DNA of 64,000 bases from Acetobacter pomorum (GTDB lineage Bacteria; Pseudomonadota; Alphaproteobacteria; Acetobacterales; Acetobacteraceae), in assembly GCF_002738225.1 (NCBI RefSeq), contig NZ_PEBQ01000108.1, positions 1 to 64,000 of the forward strand. The letters run 5' to 3'. Numbering within the stretch: the stretch's first letter is position 1; each line of letters starts with the position of its first letter. Below are positions 16,555 to 26,271 of this stretch, piece by piece. The notes below the pieces were generated by a model. That model ran no database searches, was not told the origin of the DNA, and worked only from the letters and a program-made list of their open reading frames with translations. Both the position numbers and the translations under genes were made by a program.

Positions 16555-17352
16555 TCAGGAAAAATCCTGTCGTTCCCCACGATAACCCAAACGGATAGCA
16601 ACAGCCTGCGCCAACCCCGCTGCCATATTGCCCAATTGTGCAACCGTGTAACGGCTTAACTCTGTTTGAGGCAGACTGATGCCAATACCTGCGATAGCCT
16701 GCCCGGAATGGTCTCTTACAGATGCTGCAAAACACCACAGCCCTTCATGCACCTGCTCATCATCCACGGCATATCCCCTGTCACGAATTTCTGCGATTTC
16801 TCGCACCAATGTCGTCACGGAACAAATGCCATTTGGTGTAAGGGGCTCTGGCCAGGTAGAAACTGGGTTTAGGGCCAGCCATTCTCTGAAAGATGTATCA
16901 TCCATACCCGCCAGCATGGCATTGCCTGTGGCCGTAAATATGGCAGGCAAGCGCATACCTACCCGAAAAGATGCCCCAAGCACCGTGGCACTGTTGCGGC
17001 AGGCAACATACACCACCTCGGCACCTTCCAGCATTGTCAACGTCACCGTAAACGCATCCAGATCTGCTCGATTCTCCAGAACATGGTAGAATTCCGTTAC
17101 CAGATCGCGCTTTTCCGTCACATCTCCAGCCCAGTCCAACAGGCGTGTTCCCAGCCTGTAGCCTTGCGATGCATTTTTTTCCAGCAGCCCCAACTCCACC
17201 ATAACGGCCAAGAGACCATGCACCGTACTGCGCGGCAAATCGAGCTGCCGCGCGACATCTGCCGCTAAAGGGGGCCTGCTGGAGGCTTTCACCATATCAA
17301 GAATACGAACGGCCCGCCGTAATGCGGGAACCGTGTCCTGCGATTTGGACAT
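16555..17352 (-). CDS. IclR-family transcriptional regulator
   Basis: A 265-residue regulator. The N-terminal winged helix-turn-helix includes ILDMVKAS and DLPRSTVHGLLAVM; the C-terminal effector domain shows the usual GMRLPAIFTATGNAML and GYAVDDEQVHEGLWC segments. IclR proteins sense small organic acids or aromatic compounds and often regulate adjacent catabolic genes, but no catabolic operon is adjacent here. It forms an operon with the DUF3108 gene and faces the peroxidase gene across a 280-base gap containing a large inverted repeat. Confidence 0.88.
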   Translation of the reverse strand: MSKSQDTVPALRRAVRILDMVKASSRPPLAADVARQLDLPRSTVHGLLAVMVELGLLEKNASQGYRLGTRLLDWAGDVTEKRDLVTEFYHVLENRADLDAFTVTLTMLEGAEVVYVACRNSATVLGASFRVGMRLPAIFTATGNAMLAGMDDTSFREWLALNPVSTWPEPLTPNGICSVTTLVREIAEIRDRGYAVDDEQVHEGLWCFAASVRDHSGQAIAGIGISLPQTELSRYTVAQLGNMAAGLAQAVAIRLGYRGERQDFS

Positions 17353-17472
17353 GTTTTTTCTTATTTTCCTTGTTGACAGAGAGGCTCAATCTCTCCATTA
17401 TTCCAAATACGGGATCGAGTTCAATATAATGAACAACAAAAATCAGAACCGATCTTGCCGCGCAGAAGACAT

Positions 17473-17522
17473 AGTGGAAGCCTGAATAACAAGAACCCGA
17501 AAACGGGCAGCAGGCTTCCACT
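17473..17522. repeat. Nested inverted repeat between iclR and peroxidase genes
   Basis: AGTGGAAGCCTG at 17473-17484 is the exact reverse complement of CAGGCTTCCACT at 17511-17522. Inside the loop sits a second small hairpin, CCCG-aaaa-CGGG (17496-17507). No T-run follows on either strand, which argues against a simple terminator. It may be an operator, an RNA structure or a remnant of a small repeat element. The rest of 17353-17632 shows no gene. Confidence 0.5.
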
Positions 17523-17632
17523 TCTTCATATGGGCATCAGGCGGCAAATAAATGCACCAAAATCTCGCACCCCTTTCTTTCCTGCGCTACAGATAAGCCT
17601 TTCCTGCACCATAGCAGCAAAAGGGCCATAAC

Positions 17633-18115
17633 TTGACCTGTATATATGATTTTAAACTTCCCGCCCTAAATGGAAGCACCCTTGATCTGGGCACTTATCG
17701 GGGACAGCCTATTCTGATCGTAAATACGGCATCCAAATGTGGATTTACTCCACAATATGAAGGCCTGCAGGCTTTATGGACACAGTTCCAAAAAGCCGGT
17801 CTGGTTGTTATAGGCGTGCCAAGCAATGACTTTGGCGAACAGGAACCCGGCACCTCGGAAGAAATTTCTTCCTTCTGCCAAGTTAATTATGGGGTAACCT
17901 TCCCCATGGCCGCACGCAGCCCCGTAAAAGGACCTGATGCTATTCCGCTCTTTAAATGGCTGGATAATGAACTTGGTTTTCTGGCACGCCCCCGGTGGAA
18001 CTTCTTTAAGTATCTCACCAATCGTCAGGGCATGCCGGTTACGTGGTTTAGCTGCCTGACGACACCGACATCAGCCCGTGTCAGGCATGCTGTGGAAAAC
18101 GCTCTTAAATCATGA
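17633..18115 (+). CDS. Glutathione peroxidase (thiol type)
   Basis: A 160-residue enzyme that reduces peroxides. The active-site block NTASKCGFTPQ has cysteine in place of selenocysteine; the family's WNF motif is present as PRWNFFKYL. The partner segment usually written FSPTTxP reads FSCLTTP here. The start appears to be a TTG at 17633, preceded by AAGGG at 7 bases, giving the usual short N-terminus; no in-frame ATG precedes the fold. The last 6 bases overlap the convergent lolD gene. Confidence 0.85.
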   Translation: MTCIYDFKLPALNGSTLDLGTYRGQPILIVNTASKCGFTPQYEGLQALWTQFQKAGLVVIGVPSNDFGEQEPGTSEEISSFCQVNYGVTFPMAARSPVKGPDAIPLFKWLDNELGFLARPRWNFFKYLTNRQGMPVTWFSCLTTPTSARVRHAVENALKS

Positions 18116-18841
18116 CAACGCGCTGATGGAAGCAGGCAATGGATCACCGTTAAAATCAGCGGGAACCAGCCTGCCTTCCTGCATGGTCACCACTCTATCC
18201 ATGCGTGGCAGCAGTTCACGGTTATGCGTAGCCACCATAACCGCCAGACCTTTTTGCCGGACAACATCCAGCAATTGGGAAAACACACTATCTGCCGTAT
18301 GCACATCCAAATTACCGGTAGGTTCATCAGCCAGCAGAAGTGCCGGATCATTTGCCAGTGCACGCGCTATGGCAACACGCTGCTGTTCACCGCCTGAAAG
18401 CTTGCCCGGCAAATGGTTTACACGGTGTGCCAAGCCAAACATGTTCAAAAGCTCTTCAGCTTTACGGCGCGCCTGCGCCTTGCCCACACCCGCAATCATC
18501 TGCGGGAGTACCACGTTTTCCTTGGCGGTAAATTCGCCTAGAAGATGGTGAAACTGATAAACAAAACCAATCAGATCACGCCGCATAGCTGTGCGCCCGG
18601 CATCTGCCATGCCCGTGGTAACCTGGCCCGCAATAACAATCTCACCGGCATCTGGGGTATCCAGCAAGCCAGCCAGATGCAGCAGAGTGGATTTACCGGT
18701 GCCTGATGGTGCAACCAACCCAACAATTTCCCCCGCATGGAGGGAGAAATTGATATCCTGCAAAACCGGCAGAACACCTTCATCCCCACTGCGATAAGCT
18801 TTGCGCACATGCTTTAGGCTTAAAACTGGCTGATCATTCAT
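18110..18841 (-). CDS. lolD: Lipoprotein-releasing ABC transporter ATPase
   Basis: A 243-residue ATPase with Walker A APSGTGKST, signature LSGGEQQRVAIARAL and Walker B LLLADEPTGNLD. With LolC/E it detaches lipoproteins from the inner membrane for delivery to the outer membrane. The ATG at 18841 overlaps the end of the permease gene by 8 bases; the longer upstream frame has no family similarity. It is the last gene of proS-lolC-lolD. Confidence 0.92.
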   Translation of the reverse strand: MNDQPVLSLKHVRKAYRSGDEGVLPVLQDINFSLHAGEIVGLVAPSGTGKSTLLHLAGLLDTPDAGEIVIAGQVTTGMADAGRTAMRRDLIGFVYQFHHLLGEFTAKENVVLPQMIAGVGKAQARRKAEELLNMFGLAHRVNHLPGKLSGGEQQRVAIARALANDPALLLADEPTGNLDVHTADSVFSQLLDVVRQKGLAVMVATHNRELLPRMDRVVTMQEGRLVPADFNGDPLPASISALS

Positions 18842-20081
18842 GCCGCAAAGCCTCCACCGGATCTGTTTTAGCGGCACGCCAAGAAGGATAAAGCGTTGCC
18901 AGCAGGGAAAGCCCCAGCGCCATAACAATAACCTCAACAACCTGCCCCCACACCAGCTTTGCTGGCAGGTGCTCCAGATAATAAACCTCTGGGTTGAACA
19001 GATTGGTGCCCGTCAGTTTTTGCAGAAGTTGACGAATACGCTCAATATTCATGCAAAATACAACACCAAGTGCTGTGCCTGCCACGGTGCCTGCCACGCC
19101 CACAAAAGCACCACACATTAGAAAAATACGCATAATGGCGCCACGGCTGGCCCCTATGGTGCGCAGCACGGCAATATCGGCTGTTTTATCCTTCACCATC
19201 ATGATGAGGGAGGAAATAACGTTAAAAGCCGCCACAAGGATAATAAGCGTAAGGATAAGGAACATCACATTCTGTTCCACCTGCACAGCACCAAACAGAG
19301 CATTGTTGGCGTTTGTCCAATCCAGCACGCGCAGGCCCGGATCTTCCACAGCGTTTTCAATGGCAAGGGTAACAGGGCGCACATGCTCTGCATCCTTGGT
19401 CATGACCTGAATCTGCGTGGCCTTGTTGGGCATCTGAAAGTAAATTTGCGCTGCGTGCATGGGCAAAAACACAACGCTGGAGTTATAGTCATTCACCCCT
19501 GCATCAAAAATAGCCACCACCCGATACCGGCGCACACGTGGCACGGTGCCAAACGCCGTGGCTGCTCCATCTGGTGAAACAAGGGTAAGCCCGGAGCCAA
19601 TGCCCAAGCCTGCCCGTTCCGCCATTGTAACACCCACAACAATGGAATCATCCGGCCCAAAATCATCCAGAGAACCGGCAATAATGGAAGAACTGACGGC
19701 TTTAAGGTCTTTCAACCCCTGAGGGGTAAGACCATGCACCATGCCGCCAGAATTATAGGCCCCAGCGCTAAGAAGCACCTGCCCTTCCACCAAAGGTGTA
19801 GCGCTAACCACACCCGGAACAGACCGGACCTTACGCGTGACCTCTTCATACTGAGAGATGGTGCGACCCTGCCCATAAATGGTCAGATCCCCATTCAGTC
19901 CCAGAATGCGCCCCATAAGGTCGGCCTGAAAGCCATTCATGACAGCCATAACGATAATCAGCGTTGCCACACCAAGGGCAATGCCAACCAGCGAGAAAAT
20001 GGCAATAACTGATACAAACCGTTCCCCTCGCCGCGCACGGAGGTAACGGCCCGCCACCGCCCGCTCAAAGGGTCCGAACAT
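18834..20081 (-). CDS. lolC: Lipoprotein-releasing ABC transporter permease (LolC/LolE)
   Basis: A 415-residue permease with one N-terminal membrane segment after RYLRARRGERFVSV, a large periplasmic MacB-like domain, and three C-terminal membrane segments (FLILTLIILVAAFNVISSL and two more). Only one such gene lies beside lolD, so the complex may be a homodimer (LolF type) as in many alphaproteobacteria. It starts 5 bases from the proS stop and overlaps lolD. Confidence 0.9.
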   Translation of the reverse strand: MFGPFERAVAGRYLRARRGERFVSVIAIFSLVGIALGVATLIIVMAVMNGFQADLMGRILGLNGDLTIYGQGRTISQYEEVTRKVRSVPGVVSATPLVEGQVLLSAGAYNSGGMVHGLTPQGLKDLKAVSSSIIAGSLDDFGPDDSIVVGVTMAERAGLGIGSGLTLVSPDGAATAFGTVPRVRRYRVVAIFDAGVNDYNSSVVFLPMHAAQIYFQMPNKATQIQVMTKDAEHVRPVTLAIENAVEDPGLRVLDWTNANNALFGAVQVEQNVMFLILTLIILVAAFNVISSLIMMVKDKTADIAVLRTIGASRGAIMRIFLMCGAFVGVAGTVAGTALGVVFCMNIERIRQLLQKLTGTNLFNPEVYYLEHLPAKLVWGQVVEVIVMALGLSLLATLYPSWRAAKTDPVEALRHE

Positions 20082-20086
20082 GCTGA

Positions 20087-21403
20087 TCAGCCTGCCAGAA
20101 CAAGAGCCAGCGCGTCATCCACGCTCACTTCATGGCGCTCACCGGTGGCTCGGCGCTTGAGTTCCACCTTGCCTTCCTTGGCTCCACGCGGGCCTACAAC
20201 AATCTGCCACGGATGGCCCATAAGGTCTGCGTCCGCAAACTTTACGCCAGCGCGTTCTGCACGATCATCATACAGGAAAGCTTCTTCATTCGTGCTGTAG
20301 ATACGCTCACAAATGGCATCGCACAGTTCATCACCGTTTTTCAGGTTCAGAATAACTGCACGGAATGGGGCAACGGCATCCGGCCAGATAATGCCGTTAT
20401 CATCGTGGCAGGCTTCAATAATTGCACCGGCAAGGCGGGAAACCCCAATGCCGTAAGAGCCCATTTCTGGGTAAAGCTGGTTTCCGTCCGGGCCGCTTAC
20501 GCTTACGTCCATGGAGCGGGTATATTTATCGCCAAAATAGAAGATATGCCCAACTTCTACACCGCGGCCTTCGCGCTGGCGTTCTGCTGGCACGGCTTGC
20601 CATCCGGCCTCATCGTGCATTTCATCCGTTGCGGCGTAAGGCGTTGTCACACGATTGAAGAAGGCTTCCAGCGCAACGGGGCTGTTGGTATCAACCGGTT
20701 CATCCAGCCAATCCTGCTCTTCCAGCGCGGCATCGTAAAACACGCCGCTTTCCCCTGTGGGGGCCAGAATCAGGAATTCATGGCTCAACTCACCCCCAAT
20801 CGGCCCAGTATCGGCCCGCATGGGCACGGCCCGCACACCCAAACGCTGGAAGGTGCGCAGATAGGCCAGCAGCATGCGGCGATAGGTTGCCACGGCAGAA
20901 TCATAATCCAGATCAAAGCTGTAAGCATCTTTCATCAGAAACTCACGGCCACGCATCACCCCAAAACGAGGGCGCATTTCATCACGGAATTTCCACTGGA
21001 TATGATACAGAACCTGCGGCAGATCCTTGTAGGATTTTACGGTCTGACCAAACAGATCCGTAATCATTTCCTCATTGGTTGGCCCATAAAGCAGTTCGCG
21101 CTTATGACGGTCCTGAATACGCAGCATTTCCGGGCCGTAGGCATCATACCGGCCAGAACGCTTCCACAAATCGGCAGATTGCAAAGTTGGCATCAGCACT
21201 TCCTGCGCGCCTACCCGGTCCTGCTCTTCCCGCACGATCTGGCTGATATTGCGCAACACTTTCAGCCCCGCTGGCAGCCACGCATAAATGCCAGATGCCG
21301 TCTGGCGGATAAGCCCCGCCCGTAACATAAGCCGGTGCGAGACAATCTGGGCTTCTGCCGGATTTTCCTTGAGAGTGGGAAGAAAGCTGCGCGAAAGACG
21401 CAT
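20087..21403 (-). CDS. proS: Prolyl-tRNA synthetase (short, alphaproteobacterial type)
   Basis: A 438-residue class II synthetase lacking the large editing insertion of the E. coli enzyme, as is usual in alphaproteobacteria. Motifs include [16 protein letters not shown], the motif 2 region [16 protein letters not shown], and SYGIGVSRL for motif 3. It charges tRNA-Pro. I start at [15 protein letters not shown] (21403), the typical N-terminus, rather than at 21514. Confidence 0.95.
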   Translation of the reverse strand: MRLSRSFLPTLKENPAEAQIVSHRLMLRAGLIRQTASGIYAWLPAGLKVLRNISQIVREEQDRVGAQEVLMPTLQSADLWKRSGRYDAYGPEMLRIQDRHKRELLYGPTNEEMITDLFGQTVKSYKDLPQVLYHIQWKFRDEMRPRFGVMRGREFLMKDAYSFDLDYDSAVATYRRMLLAYLRTFQRLGVRAVPMRADTGPIGGELSHEFLILAPTGESGVFYDAALEEQDWLDEPVDTNSPVALEAFFNRVTTPYAATDEMHDEAGWQAVPAERQREGRGVEVGHIFYFGDKYTRSMDVSVSGPDGNQLYPEMGSYGIGVSRLAGAIIEACHDDNGIIWPDAVAPFRAVILNLKNGDELCDAICERIYSTNEEAFLYDDRAERAGVKFADADLMGHPWQIVVGPRGAKEGKVELKRRATGERHEVSVDDALALVLAG

Positions 21404-21420
21404 GGTGCATTCAGCCTTGT

Positions 21421-21456
21421 AAAAAAAAGCGACTTTTCCTGAATGAAAGCCGCTTT
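21421..21456 (-). terminator. Rho-independent terminator after the RNase J gene
   Basis: On the minus strand a 9-base stem (AGCGGCTTT with AAAGTCGCT, one G-U pair) is followed by eight T. It lies between the RNase J stop and the proS start, so proS-lolC-lolD probably has its own promoter or is reached by read-through. Confidence 0.75.
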
Positions 21457-21549
21457 GGTGTAACCAATCAATCTCTGCTGTAAAACAGCGGCGGGATAAA
21501 GAAAAGCCTGACACTGCGGCATTTTCCTCACCCCACCTTCTGTCAGGTA

Positions 21550-23193
21550 TCAGACACGCAGCACGTGAACATCCACCAGCGGGCGCTTTTGCAGCTTACG
21601 CCCCAATGCGCGACGTAGGGCCGTTTTAGCGGCCTCACGGAAGGAAACATCATCCCCGCGCAGTTCATCCGGAATAATGTCCAGCGCGTTAGCGAATTCT
21701 TCACGCACCCGCACGCTTTCCAGATCATCCGGATCAAGCAGGCCTGGCGCGCTCACCTTGGGCTCACCAATTACAAAGCCTTCTTCGTCCACCGCAAAAC
21801 TGCCAATAACCATGCCGTTAAACAGCATCTTGCGGCGTGCGGCCAACACCCCTCCGTTCATGGGCAGCAAGCGGTTTCCATCCAGCGCCAAACGGCCTGT
21901 TGGGGCTGTATCCACCACTTCCAGCTTGCCCGGAGCAAGCCGGAGAATATCACCATCTTCCAGCAAAACCGGGGCAATACCCTTTTCCTGCGCCAACGCA
22001 GCTTGTGCTGTCAGATGTCGCCATTCACCATGCACTGGTACCACATGTTGTGGCTTGAGCAGTTCGTACATTTTCTGCACATCACCACCGGTTGCATGGC
22101 CAGATACATGCACAAAATGCTCACGGTCTGTAATAACCCGCACACCACGGCGTGAAAGATTATCCTGCACAGCCATAATGGCACGCTCGTTACCCGGAAT
22201 CATACGGCTGGAATAAATAACCGTATCCCCCTCACCCAACGAGATATTGGGATGGATATCCATGGCGATACGTGACAGCGCAGAACGAGGTTCTCCCTGG
22301 CTGCCTGTAATGATCAGCAGAATCTGATCATCTGGCACATCATTCACGTCCTGCTCTGTGAGGAATGGCAGAACGCCAGACAGATAGCCACAATCCCGCG
22401 CAGCAGTATCCAGATTGCGCAGGGAACGCCCAACCAAAACCACCGTACGCCCAGCGGCTTGCGCCGCCATGGCAATGGTTTCAACACGCGCCACATTGGA
22501 TGCAAAGCAGGTAACGGCAATCCGGCCTTTCAGGCTGGCCACCAGTTCCGTCATGCTACGACGCACTTCGGATTCTGAGCGGGACGGCCCTGGCTTCATC
22601 ACATTGGTGCTGTCACACACCAGTGCCAGAACACCTTCACGGCCAATTTCGGCCAACCTATCCAGATCTGTTGCAGGGCCAACCAGCGGGTCTGGATCAA
22701 ACTTCCAGTCCCCTGTATGCACCACAATGCCGGACGGCGTGCGCAAAACCATGGACTGCGCCTCTGGCACAGAATGTGTTACCGGCACAAACTCGATATC
22801 GAATGGCCCCACATCAAACCGTGCACCAGGCTGAATGACATGAATGGGCACATCCGTAATACGGGCTTCTGCCAGCTTGCGGCGCAGAACAGCAGCAGCA
22901 AAAGGTGTTAGATAAACCGGGCATTGCAGCATAGGCCACACATGGGCCACAGCCCCAATATGGTCTTCATGCGCATGCGTAATCACCAAGCCCGCCAGCT
23001 TGTCCTTGCGCTCCACAATAAAGCTTGGATCTGGCACCAGAATTTCGGCCTCTGGCGTATCGTTGCCACTAAACCCAATGCCACAATCTATCGCCAGCCA
23101 CGTGTCACCCAACCGATAAAGGTTGAGGTTCATGCCAATCTCGCCCGTTCCGCCCAAAGGCAGAAAGGCCAGATCGCCGTTCTGTTCTGTCAT
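21550..23193 (-). CDS. rnj: Ribonuclease J
   Basis: A 547-residue metallo-beta-lactamase-fold nuclease with beta-CASP domain. [11 protein letters not shown] at the N-terminus, the metal site [18 protein letters not shown] and SGHATGGD identify it. RNase J has endo- and 5'-exonuclease activity and takes part in rRNA maturation and mRNA turnover. It follows coaX closely (9 bases). Confidence 0.94.
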   Translation of the reverse strand: MTEQNGDLAFLPLGGTGEIGMNLNLYRLGDTWLAIDCGIGFSGNDTPEAEILVPDPSFIVERKDKLAGLVITHAHEDHIGAVAHVWPMLQCPVYLTPFAAAVLRRKLAEARITDVPIHVIQPGARFDVGPFDIEFVPVTHSVPEAQSMVLRTPSGIVVHTGDWKFDPDPLVGPATDLDRLAEIGREGVLALVCDSTNVMKPGPSRSESEVRRSMTELVASLKGRIAVTCFASNVARVETIAMAAQAAGRTVVLVGRSLRNLDTAARDCGYLSGVLPFLTEQDVNDVPDDQILLIITGSQGEPRSALSRIAMDIHPNISLGEGDTVIYSSRMIPGNERAIMAVQDNLSRRGVRVITDREHFVHVSGHATGGDVQKMYELLKPQHVVPVHGEWRHLTAQAALAQEKGIAPVLLEDGDILRLAPGKLEVVDTAPTGRLALDGNRLLPMNGGVLAARRKMLFNGMVIGSFAVDEEGFVIGEPKVSAPGLLDPDDLESVRVREEFANALDIIPDELRGDDVSFREAAKTALRRALGRKLQKRPLVDVHVLRV

Positions 23194-23202
23194 GTCCGTG
23201 TT

Positions 23203-24012
23203 TTACCCTTCTGCAACATAATCCCGGTCCACTGTAAGTTTTGGCAGGGGGTTTCGCCCTGCCAGCAAACGCAACCCATTTAGGGTGAGCATTGAATCCA
23301 CACATTCAAAAACAGACGTACCTTCCGAGAAGAGTGGAGCCAGACCGCCAGTTGCCAGCACCTTCATAGGGCCAACCTCCTTTCTGATCCTCTCAACAAT
23401 CCCCTCAATCAAACCCACATAACCCCAGAACACGCCAGACCGCATGGCGGTAACCGTGTTGCGCCCAATGGCAGAATCCCCTACCGGCCGCCCTATCCCT
23501 ATACGGGGCAGCCGTGCCGCCGCCTGATGTAACGCTTCAACCGACAAATTGATGCCAGGAGCAATAACACCACCGCAGTAGCTTCCATCCTTATCAACAA
23601 CATCAAATGTTGTCGCCGTTCCAAAATCTATAACCGTAAGTGGTCCACCATACATATGGTGTGCGGCCAGACCATTCAACAGCCGATCTACCCCCACCTC
23701 ATCCGGGTTATCCACCTTTATGGCAAATCCCCAGTCCAGGCGGGCAGATGCAAGAAGCGGCTCAACAGCAAACCACTGCCTGCATAACGTACGTAAATGA
23801 TACAAAGCGGCCGGCACAACGGTACCAATAACGGCGCCATCAATATCATCGGCTACAATACCTTGAGTGCGCAAGAGCGCATTCAACCAAACTGCATATT
23901 CATCAGACGTGCGCTGAGGCTGCATGGTAATGCGCCATACACCCCGCCATATCTCACCATCATGCACCGCAAACACGACATTGGTGTTACCTGCATCAAT
24001 AACAAGCAGCAC
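23203..24012 (-). CDS. coaX: Type III pantothenate kinase
   Basis: A 269-residue ASKHA-fold kinase. [11 protein letters not shown] is the phosphate-binding motif, [11 protein letters not shown] and [11 protein letters not shown] complete the site, and GGVIAPG is conserved. It phosphorylates pantothenate in the first step of CoA synthesis. It lies 4 bases after birA in the same operon. Confidence 0.94.
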   Translation of the reverse strand: MLLVIDAGNTNVVFAVHDGEIWRGVWRITMQPQRTSDEYAVWLNALLRTQGIVADDIDGAVIGTVVPAALYHLRTLCRQWFAVEPLLASARLDWGFAIKVDNPDEVGVDRLLNGLAAHHMYGGPLTVIDFGTATTFDVVDKDGSYCGGVIAPGINLSVEALHQAAARLPRIGIGRPVGDSAIGRNTVTAMRSGVFWGYVGLIEGIVERIRKEVGPMKVLATGGLAPLFSEGTSVFECVDSMLTLNGLRLLAGRNPLPKLTVDRDYVAEG

Positions 24013-24016
24013 CTCT

Positions 24017-24760
24017 TTATCCCCTTTCTTCCAGCAGGATATCTCCTGTCGTGATCGTTTTCATACCGGTTTCCGTATCCAGCAGCAGCCGACCATCTTG
24101 GGCCAAACCTGCAAATTTTCCCTGTTCATAAGTAGTTCGACTGCTAACGACAAGAGGTGTTCCCACAGGATGCGCTCTCTCAAGCCATGCCTGACGCAAA
24201 ACACCAAATCCCTGTTGCTGCCAAATAGTGCACCACTCTGTCAGGCTGGAAAGAAGAAACCGCGCAACATTTTCTACGGGAGGCACTTGACCATATTGGC
24301 CAAGACAAGCCGCAAAGCGACCCGTTTGGTGTTGAGATGGCACCTGCGTAAGATTGGCACCAAAACCAATAACAAGGTGCGCTCCTTCACGCTCAATCAG
24401 AATGCCACCAACCTTTTGCCCATCCAGCAAAAGATCATTAGGCCATTTTATCATAAGGTGCCCCGCCACAGCAGGCACAGCGTGTAACATCCCTTCATAA
24501 AACGCCAAAGAGGCGGCAAAAGGCCACCCCCCCAGCATATCCTGTCCTGCCTGTTGTACATCCAACAGCACGGACAAAGCCAAACTTTTTCCTGCATCCA
24601 CCCATTGACGGCCTCGGCTGCCTCGGCCCTGTGTCTGCCTGTAAGCTAAAACCGCAAGACCTGAAGCTGCCCCATGTCGCGCCTGTTCCAAACAGTAATC
24701 AGACGTGGACCCCAATTCTGCAAAGCATTCAAGCCGCCACGCCGCAGACTGATCTTTCAT
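24017..24760 (-). CDS. birA: Biotin-[acetyl-CoA carboxylase] ligase
   Basis: A 247-residue ligase with the biotinyl-AMP motif GRGSRGRQW and [19 protein letters not shown]. The N-terminal DNA-binding domain of E. coli BirA is missing, so it should be a ligase only. The ATG at 24760 overlaps the nuoN stop by 4 bases, so birA-coaX-rnj are likely read from the nuo transcript, a common alphaproteobacterial arrangement. Confidence 0.93.
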   Translation of the reverse strand: MKDQSAAWRLECFAELGSTSDYCLEQARHGAASGLAVLAYRQTQGRGSRGRQWVDAGKSLALSVLLDVQQAGQDMLGGWPFAASLAFYEGMLHAVPAVAGHLMIKWPNDLLLDGQKVGGILIEREGAHLVIGFGANLTQVPSQHQTGRFAACLGQYGQVPPVENVARFLLSSLTEWCTIWQQQGFGVLRQAWLERAHPVGTPLVVSSRTTYEQGKFAGLAQDGRLLLDTETGMKTITTGDILLEERG

Positions 24761-26199
24761 CCGCCCAAAGCGAGCGCTGCCTGATGCGCCCACACCATCA
24801 GCGGGCCCATTCCGGCAACAAACAAGGCTGTAGCCAAACCCATGCTGCCAGAAACAAACAGCAGGCTGGGCGCAGGACGATCCAGCACTTCTGCCAGCGT
24901 ATCAAAATACATCACCTTCACGATCCGCAGATAATAATATGCACCAACTATGCTGGAGAGTGCGCCAATTACCACCAGTACGTAAAGGCCAGATTGCCAG
25001 GCTGCGGCAAAAACCAGAAATTTACCAAAAAAACCAGCCAAAGGCGGCGCACCTACCATACTGAACATGAAAAGCGCCAATACTGCTGCCATTGCCGGAT
25101 CCGTACGCCCAAGGCCAGCCAGATCAGAAATACCTACAACCTCACGCCCCTTGCGGCGCATTGCCGTAATACAGGCAAATACACCTGCATTCATGACAAA
25201 ATAAGCAGCCAGATAAATAAGCGTGGCCTGCACGCCTGCCAGAGATGCCGCTGCCAGCCCCATCATGGCGTATCCCATATGACCAATAGAGGAATAAGCC
25301 ATCAACCGTTTGATATTGCTTTGGGGAATAGCCGCAAAAGCCCCATACACCATGGAAAGCACAGAAACGGTTTCAATCAGGATCTGCCAGCGGGGTGCCA
25401 CTGTGCCAAATGGCCCGGCCATAACACGCAGGAACAGTGCAAAAGCCGCAAACTTGGGTGCCCCTGCCATATAGGCTGTAACCGGCGTGGGAGCACCCTG
25501 ATAGACATCAGGTGTCCACATATGGAAAGGCACGGCAGAAAGTTTGAAGCACAGGCCTGTAACAATAAAGACAATGCCGACAATCAGCCCCATAGGCAGC
25601 GCACCGGATGCCTGAATGGCCGCCACAAGCCCCGTATATTCCATGGTGCCTGCATAACCATACACCAGCGAAATACCATAAAGCAGCAAACCAGAGGCCA
25701 AAGACCCAAGCACAAAATACTTAAGCCCTGCTTCTGATGAAAGCACGCTATCACGCTCCATCGCACATAAAATGTAAATGGACAGGGATGAAAGTTCCAA
25801 TCCTACAAACAACGTCATCAAATTGGCGGAAGATGCCATGATCATCGCGCCCAATGTTGAAAACAGCATCAGCACGGGAGTTTCAAAAGGCAGGGTTGTT
25901 TTATCCCGTGTGCGGTAACTGAATGTCAGCACCACAGCAACAAGTGCTCCTGCCAAAATCAACATCTTCATGAAACGGGCAAAGCCATCATTCACAAAAG
26001 TGCCTGCATATCCCTCCCCAGTTGGAGAAAGAAGCACCAGAAAACCGCATACGGCAAATGCGGCAATGCTCAACATGGCGGAAGAGAAAAATCCTTCCCC
26101 TTTCCGCTGCAACACGCCAGCTACCAGAATAACAATACCCGACAACGCAAGCACAATTTCCGGCACTGCGATTGTCCAGTTAAAGCTGGTCATACTCAT
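24757..26199 (-). CDS. nuoN: NADH-quinone oxidoreductase subunit N
   Basis: A 480-residue antiporter-like membrane subunit with about 14 membrane segments. Family landmarks are FVGLELSSLSIYILCA, the lysine-bearing KLSAVPFHMWTPDVYQGAPTPV, and IKRLMAYSSIGHMGYAM. It forms one of the proton channels in the membrane arm of complex I. It starts 72 bases after nuoL, with no nuoM between. Confidence 0.94.
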   Translation of the reverse strand: MSMTSFNWTIAVPEIVLALSGIVILVAGVLQRKGEGFFSSAMLSIAAFAVCGFLVLLSPTGEGYAGTFVNDGFARFMKMLILAGALVAVVLTFSYRTRDKTTLPFETPVLMLFSTLGAMIMASSANLMTLFVGLELSSLSIYILCAMERDSVLSSEAGLKYFVLGSLASGLLLYGISLVYGYAGTMEYTGLVAAIQASGALPMGLIVGIVFIVTGLCFKLSAVPFHMWTPDVYQGAPTPVTAYMAGAPKFAAFALFLRVMAGPFGTVAPRWQILIETVSVLSMVYGAFAAIPQSNIKRLMAYSSIGHMGYAMMGLAAASLAGVQATLIYLAAYFVMNAGVFACITAMRRKGREVVGISDLAGLGRTDPAMAAVLALFMFSMVGAPPLAGFFGKFLVFAAAWQSGLYVLVVIGALSSIVGAYYYLRIVKVMYFDTLAEVLDRPAPSLLFVSGSMGLATALFVAGMGPLMVWAHQAALALGG

Positions 26200-26258
26200 G
26201 GCACCATACCCCGCAATTGGGAGGAGAAAGAAAATGAAAAAACCGTTTTGTACATCAT
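26196..26258 (-). CDS. 20-codon frame in the place of nuoM (doubtful gene)
   Basis: The only reading frame between nuoL and nuoN begins ATGATG at 26258, has a GGAAGAAG site 5 bases upstream, and encodes 20 residues (MMYKTVFSFSF...RGMVP). Its TGA overlaps the nuoN ATG. A good ribosome-binding site plus a stop coupled to nuoN is what one would expect if the two ends of nuoM remained after an in-frame internal deletion. Chance is an alternative, and a functional peptide cannot be excluded. Confidence 0.3.
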   Translation of the reverse strand: MMYKTVFSFSFSSQLRGMVP

Positions 26259-26271
26259 GGTCGCTTCTTCC

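Noticed and set aside
20132-21325. A 397-codon plus-strand open frame opposite proS
   Set aside because: It lies entirely antisense to a well-conserved synthetase, has no recognisable domain, and its composition (many His, Gln, Cys) is typical of a shadow frame.
24631-25737. A 368-codon plus-strand open frame opposite nuoN and birA
   Set aside because: Antisense to two conserved genes, rich in Cys, His and Gln, with no family signature.
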